A DNA stretch of 64,000 nucleotides from Candidatus Opimibacter skivensis (GTDB taxonomy: Bacteria; Bacteroidota; Bacteroidia; Chitinophagales; Saprospiraceae). A program made the position numbers and the translations under genes. A model generated the notes under the pieces. That model was not told the DNA's origin and did not search any database. It was given only the letters and a program-made list of their open reading frames with translations. The stretch spans positions 620,001 to 684,000 of the forward strand of contig JADKGY010000029.1 of NCBI GenBank assembly GCA_016722045.1. Direction: 5' to 3'. Shown piece after piece: positions 17,686 to 26,690 of the stretch. Positions within the stretch are counted from its first letter, which is position 1, and each line of letters starts with the position of its first letter.

Positions 17686-18919
17686 GCGAATCCGCAAACA
17701 ACGCGGACCATTAGGGCAATATGCTGCAATGGGTGAAGGATATTATATGTTCCCTGAATTGAAAGGAGAGATCGGATCACGAATGGATTTTCACGGAAAA
17801 GAAGTTGTGGTCTGGAGTATCAACAATTATCTGGGACTTGCTAATCATCCAGAGGTGCGAAGAGTTGATGCAGAAGCAGCAAAGAAATGGGGCCTTGCCT
17901 ACCCTATGGGCGCACGCCTTATGACCGGGGAGACTTCACTGCACAAGGAACTTGAGCGTAAACTGGCAGCTTATGTTTATAAGGAAGCAGCTGCTGTAGT
18001 CAATTATGGATATCCGGGAGTCGTGTCGGCTATCGACGCGCTTTTGTCAAGACGCGATGCAGTTGTATATGATGCTGAAAGTCATGGTTGCATTGTGGAT
18101 GGCACGCGATTGCATATGGGCGAGCGTTTTTCATACAAGCATAACGATATTGAAAGTGTAGAACAAAATCTTGAGCGAGCTACAAAGTGGGCTAGCGAGA
18201 AAGGTGGAGGTGTGCTCGTTGTGACGGAAGGTGTATTTGGAATGCGTGGTGATCAGGGTATTCTGAAAGAGATTGTTGCATTGAAGAAAAAATTTGACTT
18301 CAGGTTTTTCGTAGATGATGCACATGGTTTTGGTACATTAGGTGAAGGTGGTCGTGGTGCAGGTGTTGAGCAAGGCGTACAGGATGGAATAGATGTATAT
18401 TTCTCAACTTTTGCCAAATCATTTGCCGCAACCGGAGGATTTCTGGCCGGTGATGCTGATATCATTCAATATCTCCAATATGCAATGAGATCTCAAATAC
18501 ATGCGAAGAGTTTACCAATGGCCTTAGTGGAGGGAAATCTCAAACGTCTTGAGCTGATGCAAAATCATCCGGAATACAAGGAGAAGTTATGGCACATCGC
18601 CACTACCCTTCAAAACGGATTGAAAGCAAGAGGTTTTGACATAGGTACAACCAACACAGTTGTCACTCCTGTTTACTTGTATGGCACACCATTCGAAGCC
18701 ACACAACTTGTGCATGACATGAGGGAATCATATGGTGTATTCACATCAATGATCATTTATCCTGTGATTCCGAAAGGAATGGTTCTGCTACGCATGATAC
18801 CTACAGCATCTCATACTGATGCTGATGTTGAGCAGACGCTGAATGCGTTCTCAGCTGTAGCTGAGAAATTGAAAGCGGGTGCTTATCAGGATAAGATTTT
18901 GAATCCGGTATTAGGATAA
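17672..18919 (+). CDS. Alpha-oxoamine synthase, probable cysteate acyltransferase of capnine synthesis
   Basis: Fold-type I PLP enzyme of 415 residues in the serine palmitoyltransferase/KBL family. PLP lysine K249 is in STFAKSFAATGGF, the cofactor aspartate is D215 in VDDAHGFG, and His138 in DAESHGC should stack on the ring. Motifs such as YPMGARLMTGET differ from the SRFLNGT of Bacteroides serine palmitoyltransferases as I recall them. They resemble the flavobacterial homologue linked to capnine. Proposed reaction: cysteate plus fatty acyl thioester to 3-ketocapnine, the first step of sulfonolipid synthesis. Serine palmitoyltransferase (sphingolipid) is the alternative. Overlaps the upstream gene by 14 bp. 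Confidence 0.75.
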   Translation: MEIFERIRKQRGPLGQYAAMGEGYYMFPELKGEIGSRMDFHGKEVVVWSINNYLGLANHPEVRRVDAEAAKKWGLAYPMGARLMTGETSLHKELERKLAAYVYKEAAAVVNYGYPGVVSAIDALLSRRDAVVYDAESHGCIVDGTRLHMGERFSYKHNDIESVEQNLERATKWASEKGGGVLVVTEGVFGMRGDQGILKEIVALKKKFDFRFFVDDAHGFGTLGEGGRGAGVEQGVQDGIDVYFSTFAKSFAATGGFLAGDADIIQYLQYAMRSQIHAKSLPMALVEGNLKRLELMQNHPEYKEKLWHIATTLQNGLKARGFDIGTTNTVVTPVYLYGTPFEATQLVHDMRESYGVFTSMIIYPVIPKGMVLLRMIPTASHTDADVEQTLNAFSAVAEKLKAGAYQDKILNPVLG

Positions 18920-18920
18920 C

Positions 18921-18992
18921 ACGAGTAACGAGTAACGAGTAACGAGTAACGAATAACGAGTTACAAGTTATAAGTGATGAGTGATGAGTTAT
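18921..18992. repeat. GAGTAACG tandem array after the acyltransferase stop
   Basis: Starts 2 bp after the stop at 18919. About five near-perfect 8-bp GAGTAACG-type units are followed by degenerate units (GAATAACG, GTTACAA, GTGATGA). The sense strand is purine-rich. Confidence 0.85.
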
Positions 18993-19043
18993 GGTCTCCG
19001 ATTTGGATTTTTAGGATTCTAAAAATGAAAATCTATTTGATTT

Positions 19044-20057
19044 TCATTTTTTCTTAGGAAGGGCTCCGTCTTCTGTCAGAGCGTCTAATATTCCGGAATC
19101 TAAATCAAATTGAGGTTTGAAGCCAAGTTCAGTCTTCAGTTTTGTATTATCTACGCGCCAGTTACGCGATGTGATTTCTTTTATTTTGAAAGGACTTACA
19201 TGTAGTGGTTTCTTGCGAATACGAGCGAGAATTAATCTGATATTGGCGATGCCAAGTAATAGGTTTCTGGATAATCTGACTGTACGAGTTTTGACACCAA
19301 GGTGTTTAGCCATGTATTCATTCACCTTTGAAGGCTCGTAATCGTTCCCATCAGAGACAACATAGATCTGATGATGAACATCTTTGTCCACAGCGTCCCA
19401 TAAAGCTCGTACCAGGTCTTTTACATAAACAAAACTAACAAGCTGACCCTTTGGCCCGACACTGACAGCAATACCTTTCTTTACGATTTTCAAAATTTCA
19501 TGGATAAACTTTGTATCCCTTGGGCCGTAAACTGAGGTTGGTCTGAAAATGACCCAATCGAGATTTGGCGTGGCCATAATTATCTTTTCAGCCTCATATT
19601 TACTGATACCATATGGCGTAAATGGCTTAGGAATTGTTTCTTCGTTGATGGGCAGCATAGTGACAGGATCACCGGGACCTAAAGCCTGAAGACTGCTGAT
19701 GAACACAAATTTTTTAAATGCGGGTTGGGTTCTTAATAATTCATTAATAAAGAATTGGGTAAATTCAACATTACCTTCATAAAATTCTTCTATTCTTTCA
19801 GGTCTGGTAACCCCCGCGCAATGGATCACGTATTCGAATCCTCCTGTCTCTTCAGTCAGTTTTACAAGCCTGTCAGTAAGTGTCTCTCTCTCTGAGAATT
19901 CCAGGAAAAAACCTTTAGTTTCTTTGAATAAGGCCTTCTCCTCAGTACTGTTTCTAAAGCTTCCATATACATCATGACTTCTGCGAAGACCTTCCTCCTG
20001 CAGATGTCTGCCAATAAAACCACCGGCTCCTGTAATTAACACTCTCTTTTTTTCCAT
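19044..20057 (-). CDS. Extended SDR (NAD-dependent epimerase/dehydratase), candidate 3-ketocapnine reductase
   Basis: Rossmann-fold oxidoreductase of 337 residues. The NAD(P) loop is GAGGFIG (residues 10-16). Catalytic Ser is in FISSLQ (121-122), with Y149-G-I-S-K153. It is the extended SDR type usually called epimerase/dehydratase. Extended SDRs of this kind reduce 3-ketosphinganine in Bacteroides and Caulobacter. Convergent position next to the acyltransferase gene makes a ketoreductase in the same lipid pathway a reasonable guess, but it has its own promoter and could instead act on nucleotide sugars. Its -7 element (20065-20072) lies right before the ATG. Confidence 0.7.
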   Translation of the reverse strand: MEKKRVLITGAGGFIGRHLQEEGLRRSHDVYGSFRNSTEEKALFKETKGFFLEFSERETLTDRLVKLTEETGGFEYVIHCAGVTRPERIEEFYEGNVEFTQFFINELLRTQPAFKKFVFISSLQALGPGDPVTMLPINEETIPKPFTPYGISKYEAEKIIMATPNLDWVIFRPTSVYGPRDTKFIHEILKIVKKGIAVSVGPKGQLVSFVYVKDLVRALWDAVDKDVHHQIYVVSDGNDYEPSKVNEYMAKHLGVKTRTVRLSRNLLLGIANIRLILARIRKKPLHVSPFKIKEITSRNWRVDNTKLKTELGFKPQFDLDSGILDALTEDGALPKKK

Positions 20058-20064
20058 AGGGAGG

Positions 20065-20072
20065 CAAAGATA
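20065..20072 (-). promoter_or_regulatory. -7 element of the SDR gene, nearly leaderless
   Basis: TATCTTTG on the minus strand ends 7 bp before the ATG at 20057, so the transcript would start within a few bases of the start codon. The region just upstream is the CT-rich side of a GTGAGAGA repeat. Confidence 0.55.
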
Positions 20073-20074
20073 AC

Positions 20075-20141
20075 AGAGAGTGAGAGAAGTGAGAGAGTGA
20101 GAGGCTAAGAGGGTAAGAGAAGTGTAAAAGGAGAAGGAGAA
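20075..20141. repeat. Purine-rich GTGAGAGA repeat tract
   Basis: Degenerate 8-9 bp units (AGTGAGAGA, GTGAGAGG, CTAAGAGG, GTAAGAGA) occupy the gap between the stop of the DUF3667 gene (20145) and the SDR promoter. Confidence 0.75.
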
Positions 20142-20144
20142 CTT

Positions 20145-21188
20145 TTAGAAAAAATAGATACCCACCAGAGTTAAAATAAACAATATTAAAAAAATTGAAA
20201 TAAATAAGAAAACGAGCAGTACATATCTGAGCAACAGGTATCTCCATCGTCCTCCATAAAAACGCTTCATGGCCAACAATAGATACACATACATGTAAAT
20301 CGTTAAACCACCTGATAAATAGGAAAGTACATTTAATACTAATTTGTTTTCAGTTTGGACGAATATTAATAAAACATAAATGCTGAGTACAACAAATAAA
20401 TATGCAAAAAAATAGAATGAGAAAATCAAATGTTCAACGTAGTTACGTCGTTTTCGAAGATATAAAAGCTTTAAAAAAAACGCAAAAAAAGGCATGCTGA
20501 GAAATAACAGCTGAGGTAGTTTATGAAAAGCTTCGATACCAATTTCGGCTAGTATGCCGTTTTGATCGCCTTCGTGTTTTTCAGACAATTCATCATTTCT
20601 TTTTTCAGCTCGTTTATCAAGCCATGCTTCTAACCATCCGATTTTCGAAGTATCTGTAGAGGCAGGGATTGTTATTTTAATAGGCAAACCGGTCCTCGAA
20701 GTGTCGTTATCAATTTTTCTTATACTATCCAATTTTACTTTAACCCCTTTTTTTAATAATACGGCATAGGCTGTATCCGGCGAACCTTCTAAAAATTTTC
20801 TCTCTTGTTCAAGATTATATAGCCGTTTATTATAATTGAATTTGGGGTCGGTATGCACACTCCATTTTTCACTATTGACCAAATAAAACAGAAGTAGGAA
20901 AAATACCGTAGAAGCAAAAACATAAAATCTCAATGGTTCCAGGTTCTGACTTCTTCTGCCTTCCATGTACTCTTTCGCTACCTGGCCCGGCTTTAAAACG
21001 AGCACTTTTAATGTATGCCAGAATTTTCCATCATAGTGGAACATATCCTGTATATAGTGAATGATCAGATGAAAAGCTGAGTCGTGGATCTCAAGATTTT
21101 CCTGTCCACAATGGGTACAGAATCTTTCTTCGACGGTATGGCCGCAGTTCAGACAATTTTTTTCTTCTCTTAATTTTTTATGGCCCAT
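20145..21188 (-). CDS. DUF3667 zinc-ribbon membrane protein
   Basis: Integral membrane protein of 347 residues. The N-terminal zinc ribbon has two knuckles, C12-x2-C15 and C24-x2-C27 (NCLNCGH, FCTHCGQE). It is followed by the DUF3667 core (HYIQDMFHYDGKFWHTLKVL ... KPGQVAKEYMEGRR) and a first membrane helix near residue 100-116. A polar region of ~120 residues separates this from three to four C-terminal helices. The function of the family is unknown; it is common in Bacteroidota. Separate gene, divergent from hutU by 70 bp. Confidence 0.85.
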   Translation of the reverse strand: MGHKKLREEKNCLNCGHTVEERFCTHCGQENLEIHDSAFHLIIHYIQDMFHYDGKFWHTLKVLVLKPGQVAKEYMEGRRSQNLEPLRFYVFASTVFFLLLFYLVNSEKWSVHTDPKFNYNKRLYNLEQERKFLEGSPDTAYAVLLKKGVKVKLDSIRKIDNDTSRTGLPIKITIPASTDTSKIGWLEAWLDKRAEKRNDELSEKHEGDQNGILAEIGIEAFHKLPQLLFLSMPFFAFFLKLLYLRKRRNYVEHLIFSFYFFAYLFVVLSIYVLLIFVQTENKLVLNVLSYLSGGLTIYMYVYLLLAMKRFYGGRWRYLLLRYVLLVFLFISIFLILFILTLVGIYFF

Positions 21189-21258
21189 ACCACAGATTTA
21201 ATCAGATTTGTCAGAATTGAACCATGCATATTAATTCAACTCTTACCTTTATGATTCT

Positions 21259-23286
21259 ATGGTTGAAGATATAAGTTCATTTCAATACCTTGTTAAAACA
21301 GGTATTCCTGCTGATCTCCCGCCTTTTACCGGCAGGGATGAAACGATCCAGCATGCTCCTGTGCGGAATATTCAGGATATAACAACAATTGACAGAAGGT
21401 TAGCCCTGACAAATGCACTTCGGTATTTTCCAAAAAGATTTCATGAGGTACTTGCGGCAGAATTTGCAAAGGAACTTGAGATATATGGTCGCATATATAT
21501 GTATCGGTACCGGCCAACTTATGCGATGTATTCGCGACCTATAGATCACTATCCTGCAATAATAAAAAAGGCTGCAGCGATCATGCTCATGATTCAAAAT
21601 AACCTTGATCCGTTGGTGGCGAAGTATCCTCATGAATTGATCACCTATGGAGGAAATGGGGCTGTTTTTCAAAACTGGGCGCAATATCTACTCACCATGA
21701 AATACCTGAGTGAGATGAGTGAAGAACAAACTCTAATTCTTTATTCAGGACATCCGCTTGGATTATTTCCTTCTCATCCAAATGCGCCACGGGTAGTGAT
21801 CACAAATGGCATGATGGTTCCAAATTATAGTTCGAAGGATGACTGGAATAAATTCAATGCCCTTGGAGTTACGCAGTATGGACAAATGACTGCAGGATCG
21901 TTTATGTACATCGGTCCTCAGGGCATAGTGCATGGTACTACAATTACTTTGCTCAATGCGGGCAGACTGAAAGGATTGGGCGATACGCTGAGAGGAAAGG
22001 CTTTTGTCACTTCGGGACTCGGTGGCATGTCTGGTGCACAAGCGCGAGCGATGCTCATCACAGGTGCTACAGGTATCATCGCTGAAGTTGACGGTGATGC
22101 TATCCGGCAAAGGATTGCAGATCATTATATTCGGCAAGAAGATCTATATGAGAATGTCTATGAATTGCTTCACCAATTTTTACAATCCAAAAACTCAGGG
22201 GAAACAAGATGCTTTGTATATCATGGTAATATTGTGGACCTATGGGAAGCCATTGTTGAAAAATTTATCCATATCGAATTAGGTTCTGATCAAACATCCT
22301 GTCACAATATTGATCAGATGGGCTATTGCCCTGCAGGCTATTCGTTTGACGAAGCAAAAAAATTATTACAGGATAATAAACCTGCATTTGAAGAAGCGAT
22401 AAAAAATTCATTGCGTCGACATATCCATGCGATCAACATTCTGACGGCACGAGGCATGTACTTCTGGGATTATGGAAATGCATTTTTGTATGAAGCGGCT
22501 AAAGCAGGAGCTGATGTGAAAGATAATAGTAAACCATCCGGATTCAGATATCCTTCCTATGTGGAAGATATTGTAGGGCCATTGTGTTTTGATTTCGGGT
22601 TTGGGCCATTTCGATGGGTATGTGCTTCGGGATTAAATGAAGATCAGGAAACAACGGACATCATTGCAGCAGAAACGATACGAGATCTGCTATTGTATTG
22701 TGCGGAGAATGTTAAAGGCCAATGGCATGATAATCTAAAGTGGATTGAAAATGCGAAACGGGATATTCCTCAGGTAGGAAGTAAATCAAGAATTCTTTAT
22801 GCAGATGCTGAAGGAAGAATTGAAATCGCAAAACGATTTAATACTGCGATAAAAGAGGGCATTATAAAAGGCCCCGTCGTATTAGGAAGAGATCATCATG
22901 ATGTCAGCGGCACGGATAGTCCGTGGCGTGAGACAGCGAATATATATGATGGCTCAAAGTATACAGCTGACATGTCGATACACAATGTGATAGGCGATGC
23001 AATGCGCGGAGCTACATGGGTGAGTATACACAATGGTGGCGGCACAGGATGGGGAGAAGCAATGAACGGTGGTTTTGGAATGGTGCTTGACGGCAGTGAA
23101 GCCAGTGAAATTGCATTGAAATCAATGTTATTCTGGGATGTCAATAATGGAATAGCGAGAAGAGCATGGGCAAGGAATCCTAATGCAATAGCAACAGCAA
23201 TAGAAGCCATGAAGAACGAAAAGAATCTTGAGATCACGATGCCGAACCTCGTAGACGAAGAGGTGTTGAAAAAGGTAATACAATAA
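21259..23286 (+). CDS. hutU: Urocanate hydratase, long form
   Basis: Second step of histidine degradation: urocanate plus water to imidazolone propionate, using tightly bound NAD+. The 675-residue product has the family motifs TYGGNGAVFQNWAQY (residues ~129-143), GLGGMSGAQARA (NAD region), GFGPFRWVCASG and HNGGGTGWGEAMNGGFGMV near the C-terminus. It is about 120 residues longer than the classic ~555-residue enzyme and matches the length of the long form seen in Bacteroidota and animals. No hutH, hutI or hutG lies nearby, so it is an orphan in this window. A weak -7 element (TACCTTTA, 21244-21251) precedes the ATG. Confidence 0.93.
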   Translation: MVEDISSFQYLVKTGIPADLPPFTGRDETIQHAPVRNIQDITTIDRRLALTNALRYFPKRFHEVLAAEFAKELEIYGRIYMYRYRPTYAMYSRPIDHYPAIIKKAAAIMLMIQNNLDPLVAKYPHELITYGGNGAVFQNWAQYLLTMKYLSEMSEEQTLILYSGHPLGLFPSHPNAPRVVITNGMMVPNYSSKDDWNKFNALGVTQYGQMTAGSFMYIGPQGIVHGTTITLLNAGRLKGLGDTLRGKAFVTSGLGGMSGAQARAMLITGATGIIAEVDGDAIRQRIADHYIRQEDLYENVYELLHQFLQSKNSGETRCFVYHGNIVDLWEAIVEKFIHIELGSDQTSCHNIDQMGYCPAGYSFDEAKKLLQDNKPAFEEAIKNSLRRHIHAINILTARGMYFWDYGNAFLYEAAKAGADVKDNSKPSGFRYPSYVEDIVGPLCFDFGFGPFRWVCASGLNEDQETTDIIAAETIRDLLLYCAENVKGQWHDNLKWIENAKRDIPQVGSKSRILYADAEGRIEIAKRFNTAIKEGIIKGPVVLGRDHHDVSGTDSPWRETANIYDGSKYTADMSIHNVIGDAMRGATWVSIHNGGGTGWGEAMNGGFGMVLDGSEASEIALKSMLFWDVNNGIARRAWARNPNAIATAIEAMKNEKNLEITMPNLVDEEVLKKVIQ

Positions 23287-23290
23287 CGAT

Positions 23291-23323
23291 CGGGTGATCA
23301 GGTGATTTGGTGATTGGGTGATC
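23291..23323. repeat. GGTGATC/T tandem repeat after hutU
   Basis: Four degenerate 8-bp units (GGGTGATC, AGGTGATT, TGGTGATT, GGGTGATC) begin 4 bp after the hutU stop. Confidence 0.75.
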
Positions 23324-23419
23324 ATTTTAACACAAGAGTATTTCTATGCAGTTACAAGCTGCTTAAGAAGAATTTTCAATTGGAATATGATTTGAGATAT
23401 TGATTTTAAGATTGGAATC

Positions 23420-23507
23420 TTAAAATAGCGGCTTTGGAAGATTTTACGTTTGAAAACTTAAAATAGCGGCTTTGGAAGATTTTACGTTTGAAAATTTAAA
23501 ATAGCGG
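23420..23507. repeat. 38-bp tandem direct repeat (2.3 copies)
   Basis: Units starting TTAAAATAGCGGCTTTGG occur at 23420 and 23458, and a 12-bp partial third copy (TTAAAATAGCGG) at 23496. Copies 1 and 2 differ at one position (the last base). It lies in the 268-bp convergent gap between hutU and the type B cargo gene. No spacer-like variation, so not CRISPR. Confidence 0.9.
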
Positions 23508-23526
23508 AGTATTCCTGACACAATTT

Positions 23527-23554
23527 CCTTTCGCCTTCGCCTCTGCCTTAGCCT
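23527..23554. repeat. Short GGCGAA/GGCTAA repeat abutting a stop codon
   Basis: On the minus strand, 6-7 bp units (AAGGCTA, AGGCAG, AGGCGA, AGGCGA) follow directly after the stop of the gene ending at 23555. The same word family occurs after the HtrA gene at 49165. Confidence 0.65.
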
Positions 23555-25435
23555 TCATTTCACAACTGTGACATCTCCTTTACTGATACGCTTGCTTCCA
23601 TCGGCCATCGTATATTTTATCATGTAAACATACACACCAGGATTAGCGGGCCCTACCGGCGTGGTGCCATCCCATAATTTTAATTTTCCTTCATTGAATA
23701 ATTTTGCTTTCTCACTTATGATTCCTCCCCAGCGATCAAAAATGATAACCTGGTCGATAGATGTAACATTTAATGGATCGGAAGAAATTTCAAAAAAATC
23801 ATTGATTTGATCATTGTTAGGTGAAAAGACATTGGGAATATAGATCACGGGATCGCGATCTACTCGTATCGTGACTGAATCGATATCTACACACCCTGAT
23901 TCAGTTTCGGCGGTGATGACATAGGTTTGCTCATCAAAGGGAGTTGCTAAGGTTGAAAGACAATTAAAACAAACTAATCCATCGGGAGGATTCCATGTTG
24001 ACATCCATATGGGGAGATTTGATGTCGTGTTTAATAATATGGAATGGCCCAGGACAATAGTGGTGTCATCTACAGTATGAATAGTAAGTGGCGGGCCATC
24101 GGGAACAAATATTTCTTCTTTATCAAAGCAGCCATACTCATCTAAAATCCATGCTGTGTAAGTGCCTGCAGATAGCATAACAGAAGTAGCAGGAGGCGGA
24201 ATAATACTATCATTGATCTGAAAAGTAAATGGCGGTCTGGTACCTGATACAGATAAAACAGAAATGGACCCATCATCTGCGCCTTGACATGAAGTAGCTG
24301 TAAATGTGAAATCAGCTACAATCGGAGGATCCGGCACGATCATCAAGTCAAGAGTTACAAGACTGTCACATCCATTTGATGCAATCAACTGATCCTGATA
24401 TATTCCAGTCGTTCCATATTCCACGCCTCCAAGATTAAAAGTCAATCCTTCGCAGATTGTTTTTTCAATCAAAAATTCCACAGGAACAATTTCAACCCGA
24501 ATGGTATCTGATACAATTCTACATTTAGAATTCATCAGATTTGAAGTCGTGTTACTGTACAAATACCTGAAATAATAAATCCCTGCTGACAATAAATTGA
24601 TCTGGTAAGTAAGATTATTACCTCCAACGATGTCGGACCAGATTAATCCTGCATCAAGACTTGTCTGCCATTGCAACGCTCCTGTATCGGCATCTATATG
24701 TGCTGTGAGAATGGGAAATAATGAATTCTCACAAATTTTTCCGGCAGGAAAAATCGAGATTGATGATGTAGGTCCACAAGCCCTAAAACTTATATTGTCG
24801 ATAGCCAGATCGTTACCAATGCCTCCGGGAGCATTATTGCGAAGTGTCAATTTTATGGAATTCTGACCAGGTCCGGAAGTAAATGTGAAGCCATAGGTAT
24901 GCCATTTTTCATCTTGTGGAATTTGTCCGGAGGTATAAACAGTGACATCATCAATCAGAAAACTAACATTGGGTAAGATATGTCCGGTAGTTCCCTTTGA
25001 GATGAGGTTGATGATATCTGAACTAAATTCATACAATGTATTGTCACACAGATTGTCAATAATTTGTTCATAGAAAATGCCGGGAGAATAACTTGCATTG
25101 ACGACCATCATATATCCATTCGGATCTGGACTATTGTCACCGATACGAATCCATGTCGGGAAAACAAATGACCATTTCGACATGTCATTCGTGAGCGTGT
25201 ATTCACCATCATCTGGCGGAACCTGGAGAGTGTAAATAAAACCGGGAGCGAGACCGGGATTAGTCGGAAATACAACGGCTGATCCGCTGCCGAAATCACC
25301 GGTCGTGAAGATGTTTTCACCAAGATTGCCTGTACACAGTGTCGCCTGAGCAGTGAGAACTGGCTGACCTCCGAGCAGAATACTCAGATGCCAGATAAGA
25401 ATTGCCATTAATCGCCCCTGCCCTGCTTCCCTCAT
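23555..25435 (-). CDS. Type B T9SS cargo protein with SprB-like repeat (gliding-motility-type C-terminus)
   Basis: Secreted surface or extracellular protein, about 626 residues. An N-terminal hydrophobic stretch (AILIWHLSILLGG) serves as signal. The first ~190 residues form a carbohydrate-binding-like jelly-roll region (ITLRNN-type strands, NDLAIDNISFRACGP). Then come Ig-like segments, one SprB-type unit (ATSCQGADDGSISV ... GTYTAWILDEYGC) and the type B sorting domain: YIPNVFSPNNDQINDFF, IFDRWGGIIS, GVYVYMIKYTMADG. The upstream TTG at 25444 is less likely than the ATG at 25435, and 25408 is also possible. Substrate or ligand unknown. Confidence 0.88.
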   Translation of the reverse strand: MREAGQGRLMAILIWHLSILLGGQPVLTAQATLCTGNLGENIFTTGDFGSGSAVVFPTNPGLAPGFIYTLQVPPDDGEYTLTNDMSKWSFVFPTWIRIGDNSPDPNGYMMVVNASYSPGIFYEQIIDNLCDNTLYEFSSDIINLISKGTTGHILPNVSFLIDDVTVYTSGQIPQDEKWHTYGFTFTSGPGQNSIKLTLRNNAPGGIGNDLAIDNISFRACGPTSSISIFPAGKICENSLFPILTAHIDADTGALQWQTSLDAGLIWSDIVGGNNLTYQINLLSAGIYYFRYLYSNTTSNLMNSKCRIVSDTIRVEIVPVEFLIEKTICEGLTFNLGGVEYGTTGIYQDQLIASNGCDSLVTLDLMIVPDPPIVADFTFTATSCQGADDGSISVLSVSGTRPPFTFQINDSIIPPPATSVMLSAGTYTAWILDEYGCFDKEEIFVPDGPPLTIHTVDDTTIVLGHSILLNTTSNLPIWMSTWNPPDGLVCFNCLSTLATPFDEQTYVITAETESGCVDIDSVTIRVDRDPVIYIPNVFSPNNDQINDFFEISSDPLNVTSIDQVIIFDRWGGIISEKAKLFNEGKLKLWDGTTPVGPANPGVYVYMIKYTMADGSKRISKGDVTVVK

Positions 25436-25506
25436 ATCGTGCAAAATAGGAAAGTATATAAAAATGTAGATTTGTCGCCTTCTAAGATAGGGTATGGAAC
25501 AATAAA

Positions 25507-25950
25507 ATGAAATTAAACTACAGATATGAAATTGAGATTAAGCGGCCTTTAGACGAAGTCGTCAGGCTGTTCAGCAATCGTGACCTACTAACCAAATGGC
25601 AACGTGGTTTATTACTCATTGAAACTTTGAAGACAACAGATGGGAAGAAACAGTACATGCTCATGTATAAGCTAGGGCGTCGAAAAATGAAAATGACTGA
25701 AACCATTCTAAAGGATGCACTTCCTGAACAATATGACGTCAATTTTAAAGTCAAAGGCGCGCAACACACTGCATGTAATTCCTTTACATCTACTGATCAT
25801 AATACAACGAAATGGACCTCTGATGTTGAATTCAGTTTTTCCGGATTGATGAATTTACTAGCCCGTTTTATGAAAGCAGGATTTGAACAGCAAACATTGA
25901 TGTACATGAAAAGCTTTAAGTCTTTTGCAGAAAATTATACGCGAGTCTAA
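25507..25950 (+). CDS. SRPBCC-family lipid/ligand-binding protein
   Basis: Predicted soluble 147-residue START/Bet v1-like protein. The strand pattern MKLNYRYEIEIKRPLDEVVRLFSNRDLLTKWQRGL at the start is typical of the polyketide cyclase/SRPBCC fold, with a later WTSDVEFSFSGLMNLLARFM and a long C-terminal helix (EQQTLMYMKSFKSFAENY). No catalytic residues can be assigned. Divergent from the type B cargo gene. Confidence 0.75.
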   Translation: MKLNYRYEIEIKRPLDEVVRLFSNRDLLTKWQRGLLLIETLKTTDGKKQYMLMYKLGRRKMKMTETILKDALPEQYDVNFKVKGAQHTACNSFTSTDHNTTKWTSDVEFSFSGLMNLLARFMKAGFEQQTLMYMKSFKSFAENYTRV

Positions 25951-26097
25951 ATTCAGATCGTTTTTGAAGGCAAAAAATGTGATTTTATTAACGAATTGAT
26001 TTTGACGCTTTCAACTCTTAATCAATCGGTTACACCGATTAACGTATGGTTAACAGGAAAAGAAAGGACCGATGTTTCGCTGCATGAATAATGTCCT

Positions 26098-26105
26098 TAC
26101 TTTTG
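26098..26105 (+). promoter_or_regulatory. -7 element of the DUF1573 gene
   Basis: TACTTTTG matches TAnnTTTG. It lies downstream of the ATG at 26072 and 45 bp before the ATG at 26150, and so argues for the later start. Confidence 0.5.
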
Positions 26106-26149
26106 AAATGATAATTCGATCAAAAAACAAATTCAATCATTATCCTGAC

Positions 26150-26614
26150 ATGAAACAAACTCTTGGAATACTTGCCATCGTTCTTATGGCATCATTTAGG
26201 TTGGCAGCACAAGCTACACCAACTGAAGGTCAACCTGCAGCTGCACCATCAGGTGCTGTAATGAAACTTGACTCTGATACAGTTGATTATGGTACGATTG
26301 ATCAGGGTAGTGACCCTCTTCGTCTTGCTAAATTTACGAACACAGGTACTGAGCCTCTGATCATATCAGGTGCAAGAGGTAGCTGCGGATGTACAGTGCC
26401 TAATTGGCCAAAGGATCCAATCATGCCAGGTGAAACATCTCAGATCGAGATTCGCTATGACACAAAAAGAGTAGGTGGTATCAATAAGACAGTTACCGTT
26501 ACTTCTAACGATCCAGTTGGACCAATCGTCATCAAAGTGATTGGAACCATCAATGCAGTAGCACAAGAAGAAGGAACTCCTGAAAAAGAAAGCATCTTCA
26601 AAAAACCTAACTAA
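26150..26614 (+). CDS. Secreted DUF1573 protein
   Basis: Exported protein of 154 residues starting MKQTLGILAIVLMASFRLAAQA, a good signal peptide. The mature part is a single DUF1573 Ig-like/ASH-type domain with the hallmark ARGSCGCTVPNWPKDPIMPGE (split here by family logic around the two Cys) and NDPVGPIVIKVIGTI. Family members are common, mostly uncharacterised, periplasmic or surface proteins of Bacteroidota. An in-frame ATG at 26072 would place the promoter inside the gene and add 26 residues with no signal character, so it was not chosen. Followed by a strong terminator. Confidence 0.88.
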   Translation: MKQTLGILAIVLMASFRLAAQATPTEGQPAAAPSGAVMKLDSDTVDYGTIDQGSDPLRLAKFTNTGTEPLIISGARGSCGCTVPNWPKDPIMPGETSQIEIRYDTKRVGGINKTVTVTSNDPVGPIVIKVIGTINAVAQEEGTPEKESIFKKPN

Positions 26615-26650
26615 TTTTTAACCCGGTATAGATCGGGATTAGAAATGGTC

Positions 26651-26690
26651 AAAAAAAAGCCCGGATGTCGATGACATTCGGGCTTTTTTT
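26651..26690. terminator. Bidirectional intrinsic terminator
   Basis: Stem AAGCCCGGATGTC/GACATTCGGGCTT (one G-T wobble), loop GAT, flanked by A and T runs. It is 37 bp after the DUF1573 stop. Confidence 0.9.

Noticed and set aside
22896..23237. 113-codon open frame opposite hutU
   Set aside because: Antisense shadow of conserved urocanase motifs.
23420..23507. CRISPR-like direct repeat
   Set aside because: Copies are contiguous with no spacers and only two full units, so a plain tandem repeat.
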